From Lewinellaceae bacterium (GTDB lineage: Bacteria > Bacteroidota > Bacteroidia > Chitinophagales > Saprospiraceae), in assembly GCA_020636075.1 (NCBI GenBank), contig JACJYO010000009.1, positions 183,514-247,513 of the forward strand: a stretch of 64,000 nucleotides of DNA, read 5' to 3'. This document shows positions 44,657 through 52,109 of the stretch, one piece after another (positions within the stretch are counted from its first letter, which is position 1; each line of letters opens with the position of its first letter). The notes under the pieces are model-generated. The model made no database searches. It was not told the origin of the DNA and was given only the letters and a program-made list of their open reading frames with translations. A program made the position numbers and the translations under genes.

Positions 44657-45385
44657 TCACGCAGAGACTTTTGACCCAACGCCATTTTTTTTACGGAAAA
44701 ACAGGCCAAACAAAAACAAACCCGCAAAAAGCACGGTAATCGCCTGCGCCATCCAATTTTCCCAACGGGCAGTCCGCATGCCGAAAGCAAGCAAGGCTGC
44801 CAATAGTGTAAGCATGCAAGCTCCGGCCAGTATCTTACCAACCCAGTTCCCTACGTTTCCCCAATCAGCCGCTTCGCAGAAAAAACGCATTAGCAAACCA
44901 AAATAAGCCGCCAGGCTCAGCCACTTCAACCAGGTATACGTCGCCAGCCACCCGAGATGTAATGAAAAGTCGGTAGCCCTGTTGTCAAGTGCGTAGGTGA
45001 TTTGCACAATGGTATAGTTCTCAAAAAAATCTGCACAGGCAGCGAGGAGCGCCAAAGCAATTAAAACCAAAAAATATTTCTTGCGCGTGAGCCTGAACCC
45101 GCCGACCGCAAACAAGGCAAGGAATAACCCGTAAATACACAAAAAAAGGTTGTCGTAGCGGTGTGCCTGGCGCATAGCGTCGGTGCGCTCCTTGCGGTCG
45201 TCGGAATTCTCGGCGCCATACAATGCCAAAACATCATCCCCTGAAGTGTGAAACTCCGCCTGCAGCAACGGAGAGCTGAAAGGCGCGGGCTGAAAACCGG
45301 CATCCGCTACACTTTGGCGCATCATGCGCATGGGCAAAATAGCGAGCAACATCAATAAGCAGGCAGGCAGGAATGGTCGTTTCAT
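44657..45385 (-). CDS. Polytopic membrane protein of unknown function
   Basis: 242 residues from ATG 45385 (MKRPFLPACLLMLLAILPMRMM); 18 extra upstream codons are less likely. About five to six helices: the N-terminal one, NLFLCIYGLFLALFAVGGF, YFLVLIALALLAACADFFENY, YTWLKWLSLAAYFGLLMRFF, ILAGACMLTLLAALLAFGM and AITVLFAGLFLFGLFF. A soluble loop at residues 30-70 (SGDDVLALYGAENSDDRKERT) probably faces the periplasm. No family recognised. It lies downstream of the feoB genes on the same strand but is separated from them by the repeat array at 45442. Confidence 0.6.
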   Translation of the reverse strand: MKRPFLPACLLMLLAILPMRMMRQSVADAGFQPAPFSSPLLQAEFHTSGDDVLALYGAENSDDRKERTDAMRQAHRYDNLFLCIYGLFLALFAVGGFRLTRKKYFLVLIALALLAACADFFENYTIVQITYALDNRATDFSLHLGWLATYTWLKWLSLAAYFGLLMRFFCEAADWGNVGNWVGKILAGACMLTLLAALLAFGMRTARWENWMAQAITVLFAGLFLFGLFFRKKNGVGSKVSA

Positions 45386-45441
45386 TTGAATAAGGTTGAT
45401 ATGGTTAACGGAATTAAATTTCTGAGCGCCCGGCTTCAAAA

Positions 45442-45554
45442 ATTCTCAGCCCACCGCTTCAGAATTCTCAACCCACCGCTTCAGATTCTCAACCCACCGC
45501 TTCAGATTCTCAGCCCACCGCTTCAGATTCTCAGCCCACCGCTTCAGCGGTGGG
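45442..45554. repeat. Five 21 bp direct repeats ending in a hairpin
   Basis: Units ATTCTCAGCCCACCGCTTCAG (or with AACCCA) at 45442, 45464, 45485, 45506 and 45527, then CGGTGGG, which makes CCCACCGC-ttca-GCGGTGGG with the last unit. The stop codon of the FeoB channel gene lies in this hairpin. TCTCAGCCCA links the array to the palindromes at 11694 and 30949. Confidence 0.8.
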
Positions 45555-46983
45555 AAAAAAAGAGCAGCCAAACCTGCGTCGTAAAAAAACAAACAATGAA
45601 CCCTAATACAATCGGCAGCAGCGTAGCCACCAGGGTCCATTTCGCACTGTGAGTTTCCTTGAAAATCGTATAAATCGTCGTGGAGCAGGGATTGTGCAGC
45701 AGACTGAACAGCATCAGGTTGAGTCCGGTGAGCAGTGTCCAGCCGCCGGCACGCAGGATATTTTCCGTATCAGTAACCGAATTCAGTTCGAACATTACCC
45801 CGGCGCCTTCCCCCATTCCGCTCAAACCTGTGCTGAGCACGGTAAGCATGAGCACGGTGGGGATGACAATTTCATTGGCCGGAATAGCAATAATGTAGGC
45901 CAGTAAAATCACGCCGTTCAACCCAAAAAAGAACGCAAACGGGTCGGCCCACTGGATAAAATGCTCGGCCAGGCTCAGGTCACCTAGGTGGATATTGGCC
46001 ACCAGCCAGATCACGATCCCGGCTGGAATGGCAAAAACAATAGCGCGCCAGAGTACAAAAATCGTTCGGTCGATCAGAGACGTGTACAGTGTTTGCAGGA
46101 TGCGCGGTGGCCGGTAGGGTGGGAGCTCCAGGCTGAACGCCGAGGTTTCGCCGCGCAATACCGACTTGCTTAGCCCCCAGGAAACGACCAGACTGAAAAA
46201 TATCCCCAGCACGGCAATGCCTACCACCGCTCCGGCAGAAACCAGGCCGGCCCAATGCGCCGGGACGGCACCACCGATAAAAATGGTGGCAATCAGGATC
46301 TGGGTTGGCCAGCGGCCGTTGCATAGCGAAAAATTGTTGGTGAGAATGGCGATCAGGCGCTCCCGGGGGCTGTCGATTACCCGCGCTGCGATCACACCCG
46401 CAGCATTGCAGCCAAAGCCCATGCTCAGGGTGAGCGCCTGCTTGCCGTGTGCTCCTGCCCGGCGGAACAGACTGTCCATATTGAAGGCGACCCGGGGTAA
46501 ATAGCCAAAATCTTCCAGCAGGGTAAACAGTGGAAAAAAAATGGCCATCGGCGGCAACATGACCGCTATGACCCAGGCCATCGACAAGTAGGCTCCATCG
46601 ACCAGTACGCCGCTCAGCCACCAGGGCATGCCGATGGCGGTCGCGCCATTTTTCAGTACCGGATGCAGGCTGTCGATGAGCAGGCCGGCAAGCAAACCCG
46701 ACGGATAATTGGCGCCCGACACGGTGATCCAGAACACCAGGGCCAGCAACAGGAACATGATCGGAAAGCCCAGCCACCGACTGGTTACGATGCGGTCGAT
46801 CTTGAAATCCCAATTGTAAGCGGGCTTTTCCCCTTGGGTGCGCACCGTTTTGCGGGCAATGCGGGAAGCGTCGGCATAGATCGATTCGATGACCGTATCG
46901 TGAAAATCGACGCCAAGCTCCCAGCGCAGGTTGTTGGCCAGCGACAGAATATCCTCGTTACTATTTTGTTGTTTTTTAGCCAT
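45544..46983 (-). CDS. feoB: FeoB membrane (channel) part, separate gene
   Basis: 479 residues from ATG 46983 (MAKKQQNSNEDILSLANNLRWELG). It corresponds to the C-terminal two thirds of FeoB: the linker (IYADASRIARKTV), Gate motifs around GFPIMFLLLALVFWITVSG, the conserved region MDSLFRRAGAHGKQALTLSMGFGCNAAGVIAARVIDSPRERLIAILTN, IPANEIVIPTVLM, and a C-terminal helix. Cys in GFGCNA and NFSLCNGR are the conserved Gate cysteines. It forms the ferrous iron channel of the inner membrane. The GTPase is encoded 14 bp upstream as a separate ORF, so the usual single FeoB is split. Its stop falls in a hairpin repeat. Confidence 0.85.
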   Translation of the reverse strand: MAKKQQNSNEDILSLANNLRWELGVDFHDTVIESIYADASRIARKTVRTQGEKPAYNWDFKIDRIVTSRWLGFPIMFLLLALVFWITVSGANYPSGLLAGLLIDSLHPVLKNGATAIGMPWWLSGVLVDGAYLSMAWVIAVMLPPMAIFFPLFTLLEDFGYLPRVAFNMDSLFRRAGAHGKQALTLSMGFGCNAAGVIAARVIDSPRERLIAILTNNFSLCNGRWPTQILIATIFIGGAVPAHWAGLVSAGAVVGIAVLGIFFSLVVSWGLSKSVLRGETSAFSLELPPYRPPRILQTLYTSLIDRTIFVLWRAIVFAIPAGIVIWLVANIHLGDLSLAEHFIQWADPFAFFFGLNGVILLAYIIAIPANEIVIPTVLMLTVLSTGLSGMGEGAGVMFELNSVTDTENILRAGGWTLLTGLNLMLFSLLHNPCSTTIYTIFKETHSAKWTLVATLLPIVLGFIVCFFTTQVWLLFFSHR

Positions 46984-46997
46984 CGGCGGTGCTGGTT

Positions 46998-47789
46998 TTA
47001 TGGTTGCGGCGACAAAACTCCGGTACTCAATTTGCCCAGTTCGCCGGTGCGTACGGCTTCGATAATGCTCTGGTCGCCTTCCAGCAGGCGTAGTGCCACC
47101 CAGTTCAGGTTGGGCAAGCCGGGAAACTGCGCGGCCAGTTTTTGCGCCAGGGTCGACACGGCGTGGTTCAGCTTCGGCGAACGGCTTTTGAGCCGGTGCG
47201 GCTGGCAAACGTACCGGCCGGAGGCAACTTCCTCGATGGCGGCAATGAGCTCGGGCATGCCCTCTTTTTGGCGAGCTGCAGCCGGAATGACCGGGATACC
47301 CAGTTCTGCCGAAAGATTGCGCTCGTCGATTTCGATATGGTTGCGCTTGGCTTCGTCCATCAGGTTGAGGCAGAGCACAGCCCGGTCGGTAATTTCCAGC
47401 ACCTGAAGCACGAGGTTGAGGTTGCGCTCCAGGCGGGTGGCGTCGGCCACGATCACCGTCACATCGGGCCGGCCGAAAAGAATAAAATCGCGCGCCGTTT
47501 CTTCGTCGGTACTGGTAGAAAGCAGGGAGTAGGTGCCCGGCAGGTCTACCACTTTGTAGCGTTTTTCGGCGTAGGAATACCCGCCCTCGGCCCGGGTTAC
47601 GGTTTTTCCGGGCCAGTTGCCGGTGTGTTGGCGCAGGCCGGTGAGGTTGTTGAAAACGGTGCTTTTTCCGGTATTCGGGTTCCCGGCCAGGGCCACGACA
47701 TAGTCGACCCGGTCCATGGCAATGCCCAGCCGGATGAGGTTTTCCCGGTGGTGCACCGGGCAGTTTTCACAGTCATGCTGGCTGTTCAT
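46998..47789 (-). CDS. feoB: FeoB GTPase domain, separate gene
   Basis: 263 residues from ATG 47789 (MNSQHDCENCPVHHRENLIRLG, a Cys/His-rich start that could bind metal). G1 GNPNTGKST (36-44), G3 DLPG (82-85), G4 NLMD (142-145) and the switch loop TGNWPGKTVTRAEGG are all FeoB-like. A helical GDI-type region follows (GLPNLNWVALRLLEGDQSIIEAVRTGELG). It ends with its own stop and does not continue into the channel part, which starts 14 bp further on in a different frame (46983 versus 47789). The start overlaps the end of the regulator gene by 17 bp. Confidence 0.87.
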   Translation of the reverse strand: MNSQHDCENCPVHHRENLIRLGIAMDRVDYVVALAGNPNTGKSTVFNNLTGLRQHTGNWPGKTVTRAEGGYSYAEKRYKVVDLPGTYSLLSTSTDEETARDFILFGRPDVTVIVADATRLERNLNLVLQVLEITDRAVLCLNLMDEAKRNHIEIDERNLSAELGIPVIPAAARQKEGMPELIAAIEEVASGRYVCQPHRLKSRSPKLNHAVSTLAQKLAAQFPGLPNLNWVALRLLEGDQSIIEAVRTGELGKLSTGVLSPQP

Positions 47790-48825
47790 CGGCGGTTGTT
47801 TCTTTTTTTTCAATAAAAATAAAATCGGCCTGGCTCTTGCGGATACCGATGGTGGCGCCCATGATCCGATAGCCGGTGGGGTCGCCGGAAGCGCTGCGCA
47901 GTTCGGCCGTGACCGGGGTGCCCGGCACAATGCCGAGGTCCATCAAACGGCGGCGTTGCTGGCCCCGGCAATTCGGGGAGATTCCCACGATCTCGGCGCT
48001 TTCTCCGACCTGAAGCGAAGAAAGCAGCGTCGCTTTGGTGCTCAGGGGTTCCTGGTCGGGCAAAAGTTCGACGGTAATGCTCGAGGCAAACAGTGCCGTG
48101 AGCACGCATTCCTCGCCGTCGGCGGCAAAGGTGATTTTGCCGTTGGCTACATCCAGCACATACACCTGCATTCCCGGGTACAAACCGAGGGCTACCAGCT
48201 GCTCGTAAATCGTATGGGGCTCGTCTTCAATATGCACAATGCGGGCGATCGCCCCTTCCTCCAGGGAGCTGAACGGTTGGCCTTTGTGCTCCGGCAGTTC
48301 GCCCTGCGCGGAAGGGATGGGGTCGCCATGCGGGTCGAACACGGGGTTGCCGATCTGCGCGGCCAGGGCATCCGCTGCTTCGGCCGACATGCGGTGCTCT
48401 TTCCGGTCGGCAGCGCCGTGCCATTCCATTTGGTCGATCCCGGTTTCGTCGGCCAGGTAGCGCTCCCAGATCCGGTGCACGCGGATCACCCGCAGGGCGT
48501 ACGATTTGCCCGAGTCGGTCAGCTGAAAAAACTGATCTTTCATGGTGATCAAACCCATCGCGCGCAGGCGGTCGAGCAGCCTGGTCGCCTGGTCGGCGGA
48601 GATATGCAAATTGCCGGCAATGCTGTGCAGGCCACAGTCGATGTTTTTGTATTCGCAGTCGAACAGGTACTTCAGGGCGTCTTCCAGCAGTACGCGGCGG
48701 GAGTTCATCCGCAGCCGGTCGATCAGGGCAAACAGCCCGTTTTGCGGCCAGAATACCCAGGCAAGCACGGCAACCACCAGTATGCCGGCCAGGAGAGAAA
48801 GCCCGGGGTGTATGTTCAAAATCAT
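47773..48825 (-). CDS. Membrane-anchored DtxR-type iron regulator fused to two FeoA domains
   Basis: 350 residues from ATG 48825 (MILNIHPGLSLLAGILVVAVLAWVFW, one transmembrane helix at about 8-26); further upstream codons look non-coding. Residues about 45-180 are a DtxR/MntR-like winged helix plus metal-binding dimer domain (LHISADQATRLLDRLRAMGLI; RVHRIWERYLADETG; HRMSAEAADALAAQ). Two FeoA/SH3-like domains follow at about 187-255 (VALGLYPGMQVYVLD) and 269-340 (RRRLMDLGIVPGTPVTAEL). It heads the feoB operon. It may sense iron and both repress transcription and modulate FeoB directly as FeoA does. A regulator held at the membrane is unusual. Confidence 0.85.
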   Translation of the reverse strand: MILNIHPGLSLLAGILVVAVLAWVFWPQNGLFALIDRLRMNSRRVLLEDALKYLFDCEYKNIDCGLHSIAGNLHISADQATRLLDRLRAMGLITMKDQFFQLTDSGKSYALRVIRVHRIWERYLADETGIDQMEWHGAADRKEHRMSAEAADALAAQIGNPVFDPHGDPIPSAQGELPEHKGQPFSSLEEGAIARIVHIEDEPHTIYEQLVALGLYPGMQVYVLDVANGKITFAADGEECVLTALFASSITVELLPDQEPLSTKATLLSSLQVGESAEIVGISPNCRGQQRRRLMDLGIVPGTPVTAELRSASGDPTGYRIMGATIGIRKSQADFIFIEKKETTADEQPA

Positions 48826-48968
48826 CAATGCTGCTGTTATGCTGTAATCGGTCGTGTTTCGCAAATATACACAGGCGCAATTGCTTTGGTGTGCTTTGCT
48901 TGCGCCGTTGAGCGGGTTGCCGTTTACACAAAACAAAAAGCGGCTGCGTGTTTCTATGGAGCTGGTAG

Positions 48969-49302
48969 TGAGGGGGTGACTGGCAGTCTAATGTCGTCAA
49001 CTTAGTACTACTTTGTTACTTTAAACACTGCTTGTTTTTTCGGGTGGGGCAACTTTAATGTGACAAAGTAGTATTAAGGTGTGTGGAGAGGTTTTATCTG
49101 CGAGGCACGAGCAGGTGAAATCTCGTAACGACCATCTTCCGCGATGAGATAACACCTTCTCCTGCGTCGAAGATGTCACCTCATCACTACCAGCCGGCTT
49201 GGAAAAAATCCGCGCCAATCTGCGGTTCGCCGAAGGCGAATCCGCGTTATCCGCGTTCTGTTGCACTAAGTTGACGACATTAGACCGGCAGTCACCCCCT
49301 CA
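48969..49302. mobile_element. 334 bp non-coding element with 38 bp terminal inverted repeats (MITE-like)
   Basis: The ends TGAGGGGGTGACTG...TCGTCAACTTAGT (48969-49006) and their reverse complement (49265-49302) match at 36 of 38 bases. Inside is a second inverted repeat (TACTACTTTGTTAC at about 49007 and GTGACAAAGTAGTA at about 49059). No transposase is encoded. It sits between the feo operon promoter region and the peroxiredoxin terminator. No short target-site duplication is clear. Confidence 0.65.
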
Positions 49303-49303
49303 T

Positions 49304-49339
49304 TTAAAAAAAGCGGCTGTGTGTTTCCACACAGCCGCT
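49304..49339 (-). terminator. Intrinsic terminator of the peroxiredoxin gene
   Basis: On the minus strand AGCGGCTGTGTG-gaaa-CACACAGCCGCT followed by seven T. A partial copy of this sequence (AAAAAGCGGCTGCGTGTTTC) lies at about 48937, on the other side of the MITE-like element. Confidence 0.85.
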
Positions 49340-49383
49340 GAGATAGCCTTGTTATCTGAATTATAATAAACTTTTCACATTTC

Positions 49384-50052
49384 TTAATTTGCAGAAACGG
49401 TTGCCAGTTCCTTTTTAGCCAGGTAGAAATCTACCTTTTCGTAGCTGGTATCGGCAATGCGTTCGTCCATTTCCACCAGGGTTTTTGGCGGCGGTACGAT
49501 GGCTTTATCGCCCGGTTTCCAGTTGACCGGCAGGGCGCATTTGCAGGCATCGGCAGTTTGCAAAGCAACGAGTGCGCGCTGCACTTCTTCCATGTTCCGA
49601 CCCACGTTAAGCGGGTAGTACATAATCAGGCGAATGACGCCTTTCGGGTCGATAAAGAACACGGCACGTACGGCAGCCGTCTCGCTTTCACCGGGGTGCA
49701 ACATCCCGTACAGGTTGGCCACCTTCATGTCGAGGTCGGCGATGATTGGGAAATCCATATACACCCCTGTTTTTTCCCGGACGTTGTTCACCCAGGCCAG
49801 GTGCGAGTGAATGCTGTCGATGCTCAGCCCGAGCAGCTTGGTATTTTGTTTTTTGTAAAAATCCCGGTCTGAAGCAAAGGCCGACATTTCTGTTGTGCAA
49901 ACCGGTGTGAAATCGGCCGGGTGCGAAAACAGGAGCACCCAACTGCCTTTGTTAAATTCGGAGAAAGTCATTTTCCCGGTGGTGGTCATGGCCGTAAAAT
50001 CCGGCGCTGGATCGCCAATACGGGGTATGGTTCTGATTGCCTGGTCTTCCAT
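49384..50052 (-). CDS. Peroxiredoxin (Prx6/AhpC-TSA family)
   Basis: 222 residues. Peroxidatic Cys52 in SHPADFTPVCTTEMSAF; LSIDSIHSHLAWVNN and MYYPLNVGRNMEEVQRALVALQ are typical of the Prx6 subfamily. A C-terminal CKCALP pair could provide resolving cysteines, as in archaeal enzymes of this type. It reduces hydrogen peroxide and organic peroxides in the cytoplasm. It may be co-transcribed with the two rhodanese genes just upstream (44 bp gap). Monocistronic termination follows at 49304. Confidence 0.93.
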   Translation of the reverse strand: MEDQAIRTIPRIGDPAPDFTAMTTTGKMTFSEFNKGSWVLLFSHPADFTPVCTTEMSAFASDRDFYKKQNTKLLGLSIDSIHSHLAWVNNVREKTGVYMDFPIIADLDMKVANLYGMLHPGESETAAVRAVFFIDPKGVIRLIMYYPLNVGRNMEEVQRALVALQTADACKCALPVNWKPGDKAIVPPPKTLVEMDERIADTSYEKVDFYLAKKELATVSAN

Positions 50053-50096
50053 AATTTAATTGCTGTTTTTATTAAAAAGTTTGATGGAAAAATATG

Positions 50097-50381
50097 CTAC
50101 GCCCCACCCACCATGCGCGCTGCATCTGCCAATCCGCCGGCATTGTAAACCGCCTGGAAACCATTAACCTGCAACAACAAGGCAGCCTGTTTGCCGCGAG
50201 TGCCACCATCGCAGTATACGACTACCGGACTGCCTTTTTCCTGGAAATCCTGCATATGATCGAGTAAGCTGGCGAGGGGAATATTTGCGGCGCCCGGGAT
50301 GTGCCGTTCCTCATATTCATACGGCTCGCGGACATCGATGATGCGGGTGCCGGGCTGACGGATGATGCTGGTTAGATCCAT
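50097..50381 (-). CDS. Single-domain rhodanese-like protein A
   Basis: 94 residues, one rhodanese domain: RIIDVREPYEYEERHIPGAANIPL, active-site loop CDGGTRGK with Cys57. Cytoplasmic sulfurtransferase that moves sulfane sulfur from a donor such as thiosulfate or a persulfide. It is a close paralog of the gene 59 bp upstream, and the peroxiredoxin gene follows, so the group may act in sulfur/redox stress. Physiological donor and acceptor are unknown. Confidence 0.88.
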   Translation of the reverse strand: MDLTSIIRQPGTRIIDVREPYEYEERHIPGAANIPLASLLDHMQDFQEKGSPVVVYCDGGTRGKQAALLLQVNGFQAVYNAGGLADAARMVGGA

Positions 50382-50440
50382 AGGTTAAAACTGTTTTGCG
50401 ATTTAAATACTGGCAATGGCAGATGCAGCAGCCAGGTGTG

Positions 50441-50731
50441 TCAGGCGGCCTTTTTTGCCTGATAATAGGTCATGTCGTCCAGCCCGCCACCGTTGTACAC
50501 TTCTTTGAAGCCGCGGGAGAGGAGCAACATTCTGGCTTGTGCGCTCCGGGCGCCACTGCGGCAATACACTACAATCGGCGCACCCGTTTGCTTCAATTCC
50601 TGCATGCGCAGCGGCAAAACACCGAGTGGAATATTGATCGCGTTCCGGGCATGCCCGCTTTTAAACTCGTACGGCTCCCGAACGTCCACAATGACTGCTC
50701 CGGGCTGGTTGATAATACTTGCTAAGTCCAT
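50441..50731 (-). CDS. Single-domain rhodanese-like protein B
   Basis: 96 residues: VIVDVREPYEFKSGHARNAINIPL, active-site loop CRSGARSA with Cys57, a PspE/GlpE-like loop. It shares MDL-SII-QPG and overall layout with the next gene, so the two arose by tandem duplication, but the catalytic loops differ (CRSGARS against CDGGTRG), which suggests different substrates. First gene of the likely rhodanese-rhodanese-peroxiredoxin group. Confidence 0.88.
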   Translation of the reverse strand: MDLASIINQPGAVIVDVREPYEFKSGHARNAINIPLGVLPLRMQELKQTGAPIVVYCRSGARSAQARMLLLSRGFKEVYNGGGLDDMTYYQAKKAA

Positions 50732-50871
50732 TTTAAGAAAAATAGTTTTTGTGTTAATTGATGCTGCAAAGGTACCGGCGCTCTCCCTGCCCGGTCAGTA
50801 ATGCATATCACACAAGCGCATCACTTTGGTCAGTATCAAGTGCGATTTGTATCCACCCGTGACGGTGTACT

Positions 50872-50991
50872 AACTTTTCCAACTTCAAATTTTTCTTTTC
50901 AAATTTCAGATGGAAAGGATGATCCTGGTGTGGGAAGTTTCTTTTATTTGAAATGTCAGATTGGAAATTTGAAGTTTGAAAAGTGCGCTTG
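50872..50991. repeat. A/T-rich inverted repeat element
   Basis: ACTTTTCCAACTTCAAATTT near the left end matches the complement of the right end (AAATTTGAAGTTTGAAAAGT) with one mismatch. The same kind of element lies inside the beta-helix gene at 14116-14219. Confidence 0.6.
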
Positions 50992-51047
50992 AGCCCTGCC
51001 GCTTGCTGCAGCCGTCTGCAAAAAATCCCTTCCTTTGTTTTAAAAAC

Positions 51048-51557
51048 ATGCAACAGGATTTCTTAACCGAATTCAGCCACCACGCCTGCTACCGGCTCGA
51101 CGAGAGTAGCCGTATGATCAAAAAAGCATTTGCCGAGCTCGATGAAGCCGATATCTGGAAACGCCCCAATGCCGCGTCCAACAGCATTGGCAACCTCATT
51201 TTGCACCTCTGCGGCAACATCCGCCAATACGCCATTTCAGCCCTTGGCAATATTGCAGATGCCCGGCAGCGCGATGCCGAGTTTGCTGCCCGCGATGGCT
51301 ATAGCAAAGCCGAACTGCTTGATATGCTCCAACAAACCGTCGATGAAGCTAAAGCCACCATCCAACAATCCGATGCCGAAAACTGGTTGCGGGTGCGCTC
51401 GGTCCAGGGTTTTGATTTTTCGGGTATCGGCATTGTCATCCATGTGGTGGAACACTATTCGTACCACACCGGCCAAATCGCCTTTTGGACCAAACTTCTA
51501 AAGGATAAAGACCTGGGATTTTATGATGGAATGGATTTGAATGTGCGGAATTTGTAA
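51048..51557 (+). CDS. DinB/DUF1572-like protein
   Basis: 169 residues from ATG 51048 (MQQDFLTEFSHHACYRLDESSRM); 24 more open codons upstream run through a repeat and are unlikely. Four-helix bundle with the DinB-type metal-binding histidines: NLILHLCGNIRQY and IVIHVVEHYSYHTGQIAFWTK. DinB-like proteins are putative metal-dependent thiol S-transferases (bacillithiol or mycothiol) or have no known role. Cytoplasmic. Its stop codon starts a diverged TAACGC hairpin repeat. Confidence 0.78.
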   Translation: MQQDFLTEFSHHACYRLDESSRMIKKAFAELDEADIWKRPNAASNSIGNLILHLCGNIRQYAISALGNIADARQRDAEFAARDGYSKAELLDMLQQTVDEAKATIQQSDAENWLRVRSVQGFDFSGIGIVIHVVEHYSYHTGQIAFWTKLLKDKDLGFYDGMDLNVRNL

Positions 51558-51575
51558 CGCAACCCTCTGGGTCGC
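51555..51575 (+). repeat. Diverged stop-codon hairpin repeat
   Basis: TAACGCAACCCTCTGGGTCGC: TAA stop plus a hairpin similar to the copies at 4101, 7831 and 11670 but with GCAACC/GGGTCGC arms. Confidence 0.55.
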
Positions 51576-51612
51576 CCACTCTTGTGGGCAAACGGTTTTT
51601 GCACACCTGGCT

Positions 51613-51670
51613 GACCGCACGGTTGGGCGACCGCACGGTTGGGCGACCGCACGGTTGGGCGACCGCACGG
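51613..51670. repeat. 16 bp tandem repeat, 3.6 copies
   Basis: GACCGCACGGTTGGGC at 51613, 51629 and 51645, then a partial copy ending GACCGCACGG with GTCGCCCC after it. Non-coding. Confidence 0.8.
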
Positions 51671-51738
51671 GTCGCCCCTACGGAAGATCGCGGGGTAAGC
51701 ATGTCCGAATAATTTGGTGTTGGTGTAACCCCGCAAGT

Positions 51739-51939
51739 ATTTCATCCCTCCCCAAGGGAGAGGGGCCTGCCCTCACGTTTTATATTGATTTCGGTTATGC
51801 AGCCAAAGAACTGGTGCGGCATCATTCCTTCCTTGAAGGTGAGCAGGGCCTCTCTCCCGTTTTGTATCGATTTTGATTACGCAATCAAAAGTAGAGCGCG
51901 ATCAAGCCCCCTCCCTGGGGAGGGATGGGGTGGGGTTGA
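51739..51939. repeat. Repeat region with CATCCCTCCCC / GGGGAGGGATG ends
   Basis: CATCCCTCCCCAAGGGA at 51739 and TCCCTGGGGAGGGATG at about 51911 form an inverted repeat. The right part (GATCAAGCCCCCTCC...GGGGTTGAC) matches the module at 13969-14015 inside the beta-helix gene. The remaining DNA to 52109 shows a -7 like CACTTTTG at about 52078 but no gene. Confidence 0.6.
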
Positions 51940-52109
51940 CCGGCTGACCAGGAAGAACCCGACCGAAATCATCACGTTCCCATTCCGGAATGCCAGTCGT
52001 TACGGTCTCCCTGCCTCACACTTCACACCCCAATTCAACACTTCGGTAGCTTAAAATTTTGCGCACCCCGCAAGCCGGCACTTTTGCCCCGAACCAACCG
52101 GCTTGATCC

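Noticed and set aside
45442..45554. Possible CRISPR array
   Set aside because: The 21 bp units are contiguous with no spacers, and no cas gene is near.
49021..49266. 81-codon minus-strand ORF inside the MITE-like element
   Set aside because: It is read through inverted repeats, has no recognisable domain, and looks like a chance ORF.
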